Assembly (NCBI RefSeq): GCF_014332515.1
Contig: NZ_VFSD01000023.1
Span: forward strand, 53,305 to 117,304
Origin: Pontibacter beigongshangensis
GTDB lineage: Bacteria > Bacteroidota > Bacteroidia > Cytophagales > Hymenobacteraceae
Length of the DNA stretch: 64,000 nt
Direction: 5' to 3'
Below, piece after piece: positions 34,871 to 43,042 of this stretch (its first letter is position 1; every line of letters starts with the position of its first letter). The notes beneath the pieces are model-generated. The model was not told where the DNA came from. It saw only the letters and a list, made by a program, of their open reading frames with translations, and did no database searches. The translations under genes were made by a program, and so were the position numbers.

Positions 34871-35911
34871 CTACTGCTGCTGCCGCACCGCTTTTTTAAC
34901 TGCCGGCGCCACCACCGTTCCCAGCAGCTCGATGGCACGCAGGACTTTGGCGTGCGGCAGCGTGCCCACGCTGATGTGCAGCAGAAACCGGGTGTTCCCG
35001 AACAATTCGTAATTGTAAAGTATCTTGTCGATGACCTGTTGCGGGCTGCCAACCAGTAAGGAGCCTTTGGGGCCGCGCATCATGTCGTAGTGCTGCCTGT
35101 CCATGGCCGACCAGCCGCGCTCGCGGCCTATCTTGCTCATCAGGTAGGCATAAGGACCATAAAATTCGTCGGCCGCCCGCTGAGAATCATCCGCAATGTA
35201 CCCATGCGAGTTTATGGCCAGCTGTAGTTTTGCCTCGTCGTGCCCGGCCTTGGCATAGGTTTCCCGATAGAGGTCGGTGAAAGGAACAAACCTCTCCGGA
35301 GAGCCTCCGATAATGGCCAGGGCCATGGGCAGGCCTTTGCTGGCTGCGCGCACCACAGAGGCCGGTGTTCCGCCTACTGCCACCCAAATGGGCAGTTCTT
35401 CCTGCACCGGCCTCGGGTACACGCCACGGTTGGCTATGGCCGGCCGGTGTTTGCCTTGCCAGGTCACCAGTTCGCTTTTATTCAGCTGAATCAGCAAATC
35501 CAGCTTCTCGGAGAATAGCGTGTCGTAATCTTTCAGGTCGTTGCCGAAGAGGGGAAAGGACTCTATGAAAGAACCCCGGCCAGCCATGATCTCCGCCCTT
35601 CCGCCCGAAAGCAGATCGACATGCGCAAAATCCTGAAACACGCGCACCGGGTCGTCGGAACTCAGCACCGTGACAGCACTCGAAAGCCTGATTTTCCTGG
35701 TCTTAACCGCTGCGGCTGCCAGTACAACGGCGGGAGCCGAAACTACAAAATCGGAGCGGTGGTGCTCCCCGATAGAGAATACATCCAGGCCGACCTGGTC
35801 CGCCAGTTCTATTTCCTCCATCAGGTTCATCATGCGCTCCTGCGAGCTTAGCAGTTTGCCTGTTTCGGGATCGGGGGTGTTTTCTACGAAAGTGGTGATT
35901 CCTATTTCCAT
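34871..35911 (-). CDS. LLM-class flavin-dependent oxidoreductase
   Basis: 346-aa luciferase-like TIM barrel. Start is ATG at 35911 (MEIGITTFVENTPD); a TTG two codons upstream is less likely. Motifs: IGEHHRSDFVVSAP, the LSSAVTVLSSDDPVRVFQDFAHVDLLSGGRAE block, and VAVGGTPASVVRAASKG. It uses reduced F420 or FMN; Bacteroidetes lack F420, so FMN is likely. The substrate is unknown. Convergent with the secreted hydrolase gene. Confidence 0.9.
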   Translation of the reverse strand: MEIGITTFVENTPDPETGKLLSSQERMMNLMEEIELADQVGLDVFSIGEHHRSDFVVSAPAVVLAAAAVKTRKIRLSSAVTVLSSDDPVRVFQDFAHVDLLSGGRAEIMAGRGSFIESFPLFGNDLKDYDTLFSEKLDLLIQLNKSELVTWQGKHRPAIANRGVYPRPVQEELPIWVAVGGTPASVVRAASKGLPMALAIIGGSPERFVPFTDLYRETYAKAGHDEAKLQLAINSHGYIADDSQRAADEFYGPYAYLMSKIGRERGWSAMDRQHYDMMRGPKGSLLVGSPQQVIDKILYNYELFGNTRFLLHISVGTLPHAKVLRAIELLGTVVAPAVKKAVRQQQ

Positions 35912-36237
35912 GATCAATGTTACTACATGTTTTTGATTTTAAAAAGAACTTTGCCTCCAGCAGAAGTATTTGCCTGCCGCCGCTATATAGCCACCGGCTA
36001 CTTATCGGCTTTTACTTCTTCGTTACTACAACTTATAGAGATTTGGGTGTCGTTTCTATCAAGGTGATGCAATTTCTGGGTCTGATAAAGAAAGACACGT
36101 CCATAACACGGTGCACTTCTCTACAAGCTATACGGAAACCTGCTGAAGGAGTGGCTGTGCCTTTCGGCTTGCTGGCGATCAGCAAAAATACATTGTCTGT
36201 CAGGCGCTGATTTCCGTTAAGTATATAAAAACTCATT
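35912..36237. other. Divergent intergenic region between LLM enzyme and pirin
   Basis: Holds the promoters of both genes by position. No clear box or repeat was found. Confidence 0.4.
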
Positions 36238-37152
36238 ATGCTGGATATTGTTATAAAAGCCCGACAGGCCTCGCTGGGGCCTGGTATGGAAGTGCGCCGA
36301 ATTCTGCCTTTCAGACTGCGCAGAATGGTAGGTCCCTTTATTTTTATGGACCATGCCGGCCCTATCGAGATGGAGCCGGCTTTGCTGCCCTCCATGGACG
36401 TATTGCCTCATCCTCACATTGGCTTGTCAACGGTCAGTTACTTGTTCGGGGGGCAGGTCACGCACCGCGACAGCCTGGGGGTACAGCAGGTAATCAGGCC
36501 CGGAGAAGTAAATTGGATGACGGCCGGCAGCGGCATTGCGCACTCTGAGCGGTTCGAAGATCCGGCGGCCCTGGCTGGCGGAGCCCTGGAGATGATCCAG
36601 ACCTGGGTCGCGCTGCCAGAAAAAGATGAAGAAGCCGCACCTGCCTTCCACAATTACAAACCGGAGGAGCTGCCTGTTTTTACAGAAACCGGGGTTTGGA
36701 TGAGGCTGATAGCCGGCAGCGCCTACGGCCTGAAGAGCAACGTGAACACCCACTCGCCCCTGTTTTACCTGCATGTGGTGCTGGAGCCGGGCACGCGTTT
36801 TGGCTTGCCACGAGAGCATACCGAACGCGGATTTTATGTAGCCAAAGGTAGCGTAGAAGTGGCCGGGAGAGCTTATACGGAGGGGCAGATGCTGGTCTTT
36901 AGCAAAGGAGCAGAACCCGTTATTCTGGCAAAGGAGCAGGCTACCCTCATGTTGCTAGGAGGCGAGCCGCTGGGCGAAAGGTTTATCTGGTGGAATTTTG
37001 TGTCTTCCAGGAAAGAACGCATTGAGCAGGCCAAAGCCGACTGGAAAGAAGGCAGAATCCTGTTGCCACCCAACGACAACCAGGATTTTGTTCCACTTCC
37101 CGAAGATCGGTCCAGGCCGGCCGGAAACCCTGCTCCACAGGCTCTTTCCTGA
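36238..37152 (+). CDS. Pirin-family bicupin
   Basis: 304 aa. N-terminal cupin with FIFMDHAGPIE, LPHPHIGLSTVSYLFGG and HRDSLG, holding metal ligands His (PHPHIG) and the HxH/E set of quercetinase-like pirins; a second ligand in MTAGSGIAHSE. Pirin C-terminal cupin about 185-280 (GFYVAKGSVEVAG). Pirins are iron-binding; some have quercetin dioxygenase activity or act as redox sensors. Monocistronic by layout. Confidence 0.93.
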   Translation: MLDIVIKARQASLGPGMEVRRILPFRLRRMVGPFIFMDHAGPIEMEPALLPSMDVLPHPHIGLSTVSYLFGGQVTHRDSLGVQQVIRPGEVNWMTAGSGIAHSERFEDPAALAGGALEMIQTWVALPEKDEEAAPAFHNYKPEELPVFTETGVWMRLIAGSAYGLKSNVNTHSPLFYLHVVLEPGTRFGLPREHTERGFYVAKGSVEVAGRAYTEGQMLVFSKGAEPVILAKEQATLMLLGGEPLGERFIWWNFVSSRKERIEQAKADWKEGRILLPPNDNQDFVPLPEDRSRPAGNPAPQALS

Positions 37153-37571
37153 GGAGTTTCGTCAGCTTAGCAACACCAGCTCCGGAGGGGCATTTTAATT
37201 AGAATAATTCGATTTGCTGATTGCTGATTTGGAAATGAATGGCCTGAGCAGGCTATCTCATAAATCCCAGTCCCTGGCTTGAGGCGCCGGGGGAAGGGGT
37301 TCCCGTTCCTGGTCGTGAGCGCTCAGCGCCTCATGTAGGCAACAGAGCAGCCAAATGGCAGCGGGGCTAGCAGCAGCGAAGACAGTTGGAGCCAATAGAT
37401 GACGAAATACCAAGGCCCCAGCATTTGTTATAGACTCAAAGCATTTAATTTGCCGGCTCCTGATTGGTCTAAGGGCCAGATTGTTGAACAGGTAATGTAA
37501 AGGTGTTTCTTGCAGGTCATCGAACCAGCATATCCTAAAAGGTGATATTGGTCATTTTTAGGGTAAATGCA
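37153..37571. other. Intergenic region before hmp
   Basis: Core repeat copy 12 at 37180 and, after it, a GATTGCTGATTTGG leader like that near copies 3 and 6 in mirror orientation. GAGGCGC (37278) and GCGCCTC (37326) could pair. No gene supported. Confidence 0.45.
37180..37209 (-). repeat. Interspersed core repeat, copy 12 (minus)
   Basis: Reverse complement reads AATTATTCTAATTAAAATG then CCCCTCCGGAG. Confidence 0.9.
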
Positions 37572-37594
37572 AAGATGTAAATTTGATGCAACTT
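37572..37594 (+). promoter_or_regulatory. hmp: hmp promoter -7 box within an NsrR-like inverted repeat
   Basis: AAGATGTAAATTTGATGCAACTT (positions given) is an imperfect inverted repeat like the NsrR consensus AAGATGYA..TRCATCTT. Within it, TAAATTTG at 37578-37585 is an exact -7 box, 28 bases before the ATG. A nitric-oxide-sensing repressor bound here would block hmp. Confidence 0.5.
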
Positions 37595-37613
37595 TAATAA
37601 ATACCATTAACTT

Positions 37614-38828
37614 ATGATTTCAGCAAAGCAAATAGGACTAATTAAGGGTACCGTGCCGGTACTGAAGGAGCATGGCGTGGCCTTAACCACACATTTCTAT
37701 AACCGCATGTTCAAGCACAATCCTGAATTGAAAAATGTGTTTAACCTGGGAAATCAAGGAAGTGGGAAACAACAGCTGTCGCTTGCGCTTGCTGTACTGG
37801 CCTATGCTGAGCACATAGAGGATCCTTCGGTGCTGGCGCACGCCGTCACTAAAATAGGGCATAAGCACATGAGCCTGGACATCAGGCCGGAACATTATAA
37901 CATAGTTGGCAAACACCTGCTCGCCTCCATCAGCGAAGTGCTGGGAGACGCCGCCCATACAGAACTGCTGGAGGCCTGGGCACTTGCCTACCAGCAACTG
38001 GCTGACCTGATGACCGGGATCGAAAAGAACCTGTATAGCGAATCTGTGGCGCGGGAGGGAGGCTGGACCGGCTGGAGGCCTTTTATCGTTAAACAGAAAG
38101 TGAAGGAGTCGGAGGAGATTACCTCCTTTTATCTGCACCCTGCCGATGGTGGTAAAGTGGCGACCTTCCTGCCGGGGCAGTACCTGAGTGTACGTATGTA
38201 CCTGCCAGAACTGAACCTGTTCCAGCCCCGCCAGTACAGCCTCTCCAGTGCGCCAAACGAAAACTTTTACCGGATCTCGGTCAAAAAGGAAACAGGAGGA
38301 GGGTTTCATCCGGACGGCCTTATCAGCAACCGGCTGCACGACGAGGTGCAGGAGGGAGCCGTGATAGAGGTGGCGCCCCCGGCCGGAGATTTCACCCTGG
38401 ACACCAACAAGCATACGCCGGTTGTGTTTATTAGCGGCGGCGTGGGGCAGACACCACTCCTGAGCATGCTGGAATACCTGACCAGCACCGACAGCGACAG
38501 AGAGATAGTGTGGGTGCACGGCTGCCGTAACAGAAAAGTGCATGCCTTCCGGGAGCCGCTGACTACGTTAGAAGCAGACCACGGCAAATTACAAAAACAT
38601 ATTTTTTATGATTCTCTGGATGAGGACATGCAGGTGGAAGGATATTATGAGGGAATCGTGGAGCTCGATAAACTGAAGGACCAAGCCATTCTGCAGGGAG
38701 CCGATTATTATATCTGCGGACCTGCCCCTTTCATCAGAAAGCAGTTTGAGGACCTGGCTGCTATGGGAGTGAGCCCAGAAGCCATCCACTACGAAGAATT
38801 TGGGCCAGCTACTCTCACGCTGGCATAA
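37614..38828 (+). CDS. hmp: Flavohaemoglobin, nitric oxide dioxygenase
   Basis: 404 aa, usual length. Globin domain 1-137 with proximal His85 (GHKHMSL) and RPEHYNIVG; FAD domain about 150-258 with RQYSLSSAPN; NAD domain to the end with GGVGQTPLLSML and CGPAPFIRKQFEDL. It converts NO and O2 to nitrate using NADH. Followed 19 bases later by the Rrf2 regulator, with which it should form a nitrosative-stress unit. Confidence 0.97.
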   Translation: MISAKQIGLIKGTVPVLKEHGVALTTHFYNRMFKHNPELKNVFNLGNQGSGKQQLSLALAVLAYAEHIEDPSVLAHAVTKIGHKHMSLDIRPEHYNIVGKHLLASISEVLGDAAHTELLEAWALAYQQLADLMTGIEKNLYSESVAREGGWTGWRPFIVKQKVKESEEITSFYLHPADGGKVATFLPGQYLSVRMYLPELNLFQPRQYSLSSAPNENFYRISVKKETGGGFHPDGLISNRLHDEVQEGAVIEVAPPAGDFTLDTNKHTPVVFISGGVGQTPLLSMLEYLTSTDSDREIVWVHGCRNRKVHAFREPLTTLEADHGKLQKHIFYDSLDEDMQVEGYYEGIVELDKLKDQAILQGADYYICGPAPFIRKQFEDLAAMGVSPEAIHYEEFGPATLTLA

Positions 38829-38847
38829 GCTGAAACTATCCGGACAA

Positions 38848-39336
38848 ATGAAACTGAGCCAGTTCACCGATTTTGGCCTGCGCATATCCATGTATATGGC
38901 GCAGAAGCATGCAGCGCCATCTGCTACAACCATCACGGAGCTGTCGGAGAAGTTCGGCATATCCAGAAACCATCTGGTGAAGGTGGTTCAGTTTCTTTCC
39001 GGGAAAGGCGTTATAGCCGCCCAGCGGGGCAGAGGGGGCGGCCTGCGTTTAGGAGATCATCCGGCAAACATTAAAATAGGGCAGCTGGTGCAGCTCCTGG
39101 AGCAGAGCGAAGGCCTGATCAACTGCCGCACAACCCACTGTTTTCTGGATGGCAGCTGCCTGTTAAGGTATGTGCTGGACAATGCCTACCAGGAGCTTAT
39201 CTCTTTCCTGGACAAGTACTCGCTGCAGGATGTAACAGGAGGCAGGACCGGCGCCATGCTGCAGCAACTAATCCAGGGCCACACACCGCCGCCAGCTGCG
39301 GTGCGCCTGCCAGAACCCGCCAAAGAACAGGCATAA
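38848..39336 (+). CDS. nsrR: Rrf2-family regulator, NsrR type
   Basis: 162 aa from ATG 38848 (MKLSQFTDFGLR). Winged helix about 8-80 with ITELSEKFGISRNHLVKVVQFLSGKG. The cluster-binding motif C-X4-C-X5-C (CRTTHCFLDGSC, near 93-104) matches NsrR spacing, so it should carry an NO-sensitive Fe-S cluster and repress hmp. The Pro-rich tail after about 140 is longer than usual. Confidence 0.85.
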   Translation: MKLSQFTDFGLRISMYMAQKHAAPSATTITELSEKFGISRNHLVKVVQFLSGKGVIAAQRGRGGGLRLGDHPANIKIGQLVQLLEQSEGLINCRTTHCFLDGSCLLRYVLDNAYQELISFLDKYSLQDVTGGRTGAMLQQLIQGHTPPPAAVRLPEPAKEQA

Positions 39337-39479
39337 CAGAAGGCCTTAGCGGCCTGGCATTGTGTGTTTCCGCTGGCGGCTGCTCTTGCCGCCCGACATG
39401 TTTTTAACTGCCGGGGTAAGGAAACTATTGCTCCCTCCATTTGATATTTAAAAAGGTTTACCGCTGGTAAAGCTGCCAA

Positions 39480-39535
39480 AAGGCATTCCTGCCATCATTT
39501 CTAATGTTGAATTCCGATTTTTAATTTGGTGAAGC
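39480..39535 (-). repeat. Repeat 2, copy d (minus)
   Basis: Reverse complement runs GCTTCACCAAATTAAAAATC, then ATTAGAAATGATGGCAGGAA, then GCCTTTTGGCAGC; matches the 45553 copy. It ends at the left terminus of the mobile element at 39537. Confidence 0.8.
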
Positions 39536-39536
39536 A

Positions 39537-39693
39537 CTAAGTACATGCAAGTAAAATCTGTCGGATGCGGGCCGGATCAGCAGCATCAGGAGCCGAAGAG
39601 GTCTCCGAAGGGCTGTTTTAATTAGAATAATTCCGACAAGCAGGCTTCTCTCTTCTCAAACCAACCCGGCAATATTTACTGGGATGTACTTAG
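39537..39693. mobile_element. MITE-like element A, 157 bp
   Basis: Left end CTAAGTACATGCAAGTAAA (39537) and the reverse complement of the right end, CTAAGTACATCCCAGTAAA, extend to 28 bases with about 22 identities (39537-39564 against 39666-39693). The core repeat at 39602 is in the middle. No coding capacity. The right end supplies the TAA stop codon of the araC-type gene at 39690. No target duplication is evident. Confidence 0.8.
39602..39632 (-). repeat. Interspersed core repeat, copy 13 (minus)
   Basis: Reverse complement reads AATTATTCTAATTAAAACA then GCCCTTCGGAGA. It is the centre of element A. Confidence 0.85.
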
Positions 39694-40574
39694 GCTGATC
39701 TATTGGCCGCTCTGAACTGCTCGGGCGTATGGGCGGTGTGCTTCTTGAAAAACCGGAAAAAGTAGGTGTTATCGAAGTAGCCGAGCTCTGCGGCAATTTG
39801 CGAGCTTGTCAGGTTGGCGTGTACCAGCAGCCGTTGTGCCTCCAGCAGGATCCGGTACTGCATCAGTTCCTTGGTTGTTCTGCCCAAAGATTTTTTACAG
39901 ATTTCATTTAAGTGCCTGGGCGTCACGTGCAGGCGTTCAGCATAAAAACTCACCGGCTTATGTTCCTTATAATGCTGGTCGATCAGGCGCTCCAGGTTTT
40001 GCAGGAGTGTTTGCTCTTTCACTAAATCGCCTGTGCCTGCTTCGTCAGGTTCAAAAATCCGCGTTAACTCCATCAGCAGTATATCCAGGTACCTGCTGAG
40101 CACGACCTGGCGCATTGCCTTTGCCTGCTGGTGTTCCTGCTTTAGCAATTGCAGCAGGGGCAGCAGGGCGGCTTCGTTTTCTTTGCTGAGGCTCAAAACC
40201 GGGTTGTGTAGCAGCGCATTGAAAAACGGGAAATCGAACAGCATTTTATGGGGGTACTCTCTGGCGTAGAACTCCCGTGTGAAGAAGATGACAAAACCAT
40301 CTGCATCTCTCGACAGTTTCCAGCTGTGTACCTGCCCGGGTGTCAGAAAGAACACCGTTCGCGGTTTTACTTCGTATTCTTTAAAGTCGATGGTATGGGT
40401 GCCCGTACCCTGCGTTACGATCAGGATGATGTAAAAATTGTGTTTGTGGGGCTCGCGGATAAAAAGGTGCTCCTGCAGGTGAACAGAAAAAGGGCTGAAG
40501 TAAAAGTACTGGTCCTGCTGCGCCAACGCTTCAAAATCGTGAATCTGGTAAATGGGCAAATGTTCTTTCTGCAT
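39690..40574 (-). CDS. AraC-family transcriptional regulator
   Basis: 294 aa. Cupin-type sensor domain about 20-110 (VTQGTGTHTIDFKEYEVKPRTVFFLTPGQVHSW) and two HTH motifs at the C terminus (VSFYAERLHVTPRHLNEICKKSLG, then SSQIAAELGYFDNTYFFRFFKKHT). Ligand unknown. Its last codons lie at the right end of MITE-like element A, which gives the TAA stop. The gene diverges from the DUF983 gene. Confidence 0.93.
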   Translation of the reverse strand: MQKEHLPIYQIHDFEALAQQDQYFYFSPFSVHLQEHLFIREPHKHNFYIILIVTQGTGTHTIDFKEYEVKPRTVFFLTPGQVHSWKLSRDADGFVIFFTREFYAREYPHKMLFDFPFFNALLHNPVLSLSKENEAALLPLLQLLKQEHQQAKAMRQVVLSRYLDILLMELTRIFEPDEAGTGDLVKEQTLLQNLERLIDQHYKEHKPVSFYAERLHVTPRHLNEICKKSLGRTTKELMQYRILLEAQRLLVHANLTSSQIAAELGYFDNTYFFRFFKKHTAHTPEQFRAANRSA

Positions 40575-40704
40575 ATAGGCTTTGTACGTGGCGCAGGTTA
40601 GCCCGGCATGTGGCTAGGGCATCCTGCTCTTTGTGTTCTCCGGAGATTAATAAAAGTACAGCATTAAGTCGTTTTTGTGCCGTTATAATCGTAAATAGAA
40701 TTGC

Positions 40705-40712
40705 TAAATTTG
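40705..40712 (+). promoter_or_regulatory. -7 box of the DUF983 gene
   Basis: TAAATTTG, exact TANNTTTG, 25 bases before the ATG at 40738. Just upstream, TTATAATCGTAAATAG resembles half of the ArsR palindrome at 22887, possibly by chance. Confidence 0.55.
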
Positions 40713-40737
40713 CTTAGACAAGTAATATCTATAGAAA

Positions 40738-41139
40738 ATGAGCCAGAAAAATTCTTTTTTATATAGCGTAGTAAAAGCTAAATGCCCGAGGTGCCGCGAA
40801 GGAAACATGTTTCCGAAAGGTACCCTGTATACCACCAAGTTTGCAGACATGCACCAGTATTGCCCATGCTGCGGTCAGGCTTTTGAACCGGAACCGGGCT
40901 ATTACTATGGAGCCATGTACGTGAGTTTCGGTTTTAACGTGGCTATCTTTCTGGTGGCGTTTATTGTGCTGCACCAGTTGGTGGAGGAGGTAAGTCTTGC
41001 CATGATGCTAGGCATGGTGGCCGTTCTTGTAGTCGGTTTGCTGCCGGTTATCTTCCGGTTGTCGCGGGCGCTATGGATCAATATCTTTATCAGGTACGAA
41101 GGGCCCTGCAGCCAGATACCGGAAAAAGCCCATGTTTAG
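40738..41139 (+). CDS. DUF983 membrane protein
   Basis: 133 aa. A zinc-ribbon-like part (CPRCREGNMF and YCPCCGQAFEPEPGYYYGAMYVS, four Cys) is followed by two hydrophobic helices (about 64-83, 87-106). Function unknown in the family. Monocistronic between a divergent araC-type gene and the serine hydrolase gene. Confidence 0.9.
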   Translation: MSQKNSFLYSVVKAKCPRCREGNMFPKGTLYTTKFADMHQYCPCCGQAFEPEPGYYYGAMYVSFGFNVAIFLVAFIVLHQLVEEVSLAMMLGMVAVLVVGLLPVIFRLSRALWINIFIRYEGPCSQIPEKAHV

Positions 41140-41248
41140 CAGCCGCCGCCAGCAAACAACCAAACCGGTATAAATTCTGAATTTTGCGCCTGCAAACTCA
41201 GGAAATTAAATTATATTTATCACTCAATTTCTTGTTGGTGGTTCCGGT

Positions 41249-42481
41249 ATGGCCTTTCTCAGATTTCTGCTTGTGGTGCTAAGACGATTCGTCGCCTTCA
41301 GCTTCTTGTTGTGCTTGTTTTCCTGCTCAGGATCGAAAAATGAAAATGTGTTCGATTTCTTTTGCTCGGATGAGGAAACGCGGCAGCAGGTGGAGGTTCC
41401 GGCCTCTTTTACCGCAGACAGCGCCCGCCTCTTAGGCCATAAGGTCGACTCCCTTTTCAATTATCTGCATCGTAAAAAAGGCTTTAACGGAACGGTACTG
41501 GTTACGAAATACGACCAGGTCATCTGCCGGAATGCCTATGGCTATGCCGATTTTGCCCGGAAAGATACTCTCTGCCTGGAGACAGCTTTCCAACTGGCAT
41601 CAGTATCCAAGCCGTTTACAGCCATGGCCATTATGATCCTGAAGGAGCAGGGCGAGCTGAGCTACGAGGATAGCGTGCAGCAGTACATCCCCGATTTTCC
41701 TTACAAAGGCATAACCATCCGGCACTTGCTTATGCACCGCTCCGGCCTGCCCAACTATACTTATTTCAGCGAGAAACTATGGCCCGACCGGAAGGTGTCG
41801 CTCACGAACAACGACGTGCTGAGCCTGATGGCCGTTCATCAGCCTAACTTCAACTCAAAGCCCAATGCACGCTTCGAGTACAGTAATACCGGGTATGCGG
41901 TGCTGGCCTCCATTGTTGAAAAAGCTTCCGGCATGGCGTTCTCCGATTTTCTACAGGAGCATATTTTTGAACCCCTGCAAATGACGCAGACGTTTACCTT
42001 CAGCCAGGATTTGAATGCACCGTCAGGAAAAGTAGCGCATGGCCATCTGGTGGGCAAACGGAAAAGGTCTCCTGATTTCCTTGACTCTGTGCTGGGCGAC
42101 AAAGGCGTTTATTCTACGGTGGAGGATTTATATAAATGGGACCAGGCCCTCTACACGCAAAGGCTGGTAAAGCGCGAAACGCTGGATGAAGCTTTTACCG
42201 GCTTTGGCTTGCCAAAGAAGGACAACGAAGATTATGGTTTTGGCTGGCGCATTCGCCGGATAGAAAGTGGCGATACCGTAGTGTACCATGGTGGCCTGTG
42301 GCACGGCTATAATACCTACCTGCTGCGGAACCCAAAGGACCACAGCGCTATCATAGTGTTGAGCAACCTGACGAACGGCAGCCTGAACTATATGAAGGAA
42401 GTAAGAAAACTCTTATTTCCGGAACAGCCAGTTCTGCTGGCCGATAATAAAAAAATGCAAAAAGAAACAGCCCGCAATTAG
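41249..42481 (+). CDS. Serine hydrolase, class C beta-lactamase fold, lipoprotein
   Basis: 410 aa. Signal peptide with lipobox LFSC (Cys near 28). Catalytic SVSK (SxxK near 119-122), YSN (YxN near 211) and HGG near 349 are conserved as in class C beta-lactamases and DD-peptidases. Membrane-anchored, probably acts on peptidoglycan or small esters; not evidence for resistance on its own. DUF983 lies about 110 bases upstream. Confidence 0.9.
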   Translation: MAFLRFLLVVLRRFVAFSFLLCLFSCSGSKNENVFDFFCSDEETRQQVEVPASFTADSARLLGHKVDSLFNYLHRKKGFNGTVLVTKYDQVICRNAYGYADFARKDTLCLETAFQLASVSKPFTAMAIMILKEQGELSYEDSVQQYIPDFPYKGITIRHLLMHRSGLPNYTYFSEKLWPDRKVSLTNNDVLSLMAVHQPNFNSKPNARFEYSNTGYAVLASIVEKASGMAFSDFLQEHIFEPLQMTQTFTFSQDLNAPSGKVAHGHLVGKRKRSPDFLDSVLGDKGVYSTVEDLYKWDQALYTQRLVKRETLDEAFTGFGLPKKDNEDYGFGWRIRRIESGDTVVYHGGLWHGYNTYLLRNPKDHSAIIVLSNLTNGSLNYMKEVRKLLFPEQPVLLADNKKMQKETARN

Positions 42482-42665
42482 CGCCGGGCGGCTGTTGTGA
42501 TGTGGCTCGTTCAAGCTGTCCCTTAAGGTTAAAGCAATATAATAAGCGTTTATCTCCAGCAACTTGTTAGGGCCCATCTGGAAAGCTGCTGGGATAAGAG
42601 TACGGGCTGGCAGCTCGCACCGGAGCAGCAGAAAGGAAAAAACATTGATTTATCCTGCAAAATTA

Positions 42666-42696
42666 GCTCCGAAGGGCCCTTTTTATTAGAATAATT
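42666..42696 (-). repeat. Interspersed core repeat, copy 14 (minus)
   Basis: Reverse complement reads AATTATTCTAATAAAAAGG then GCCCTTCGGAGC. Confidence 0.87.
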
Positions 42697-42886
42697 CAGG
42701 TAGTGCGGAAGATGCCATTGTCTGGTTTAGGTAGCAAGCTCACGTCCAGGCTGAAAGTGACCACATGCTGCATCTGGTCAGAACCTTGCTGACTGCCTTC
42801 TTATTTCAATTTCACGAGTATACGTCAGTACCTGATGCAATGGGAATAATAGGTGTAATTTCTCAGGCGGGGCGTTGCCCTTGAGT

Positions 42887-42928
42887 ATCGCTGCCGCACC
42901 TGAACGTGCGGCAGCGATTTGGTTTTTT
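42887..42928 (+). terminator. Plus-strand intrinsic terminator
   Basis: ATCGCTGCCGCAC (42887-42899) and GTGCGGCAGCGAT (42906-42918) form a perfect 13-bp stem with a six-base loop, followed by TTGGTTTTTT. Confidence 0.9.
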
Positions 42929-43042
42929 CAGGTATGAAACAGATTAATGCGCCAGAAATGCTGCTTTTGCTCTTTTCACGGTTAAGCTAACCAGTGAGGA
43001 TTGCTTTCACCTGGTTCTGTTGCTTGCCAGAGCAAGGCAAGC

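Larger units (their letters stand above)
42482..43042. other. Intergenic region with repeat and orphan terminator
   Basis: Contains core repeat copy 14 and an intrinsic terminator at 42887 more than 400 bases after the serine hydrolase gene. Either a long 3' UTR or an unannotated small RNA ends there. No protein gene supported. Confidence 0.5.

Noticed and set aside
40685..40697. Second ArsR operator before the DUF983 gene
   Set aside because: Only one half of the 34-bp palindrome is present (TTATAATCGTAA); likely chance in AT-rich promoter DNA.
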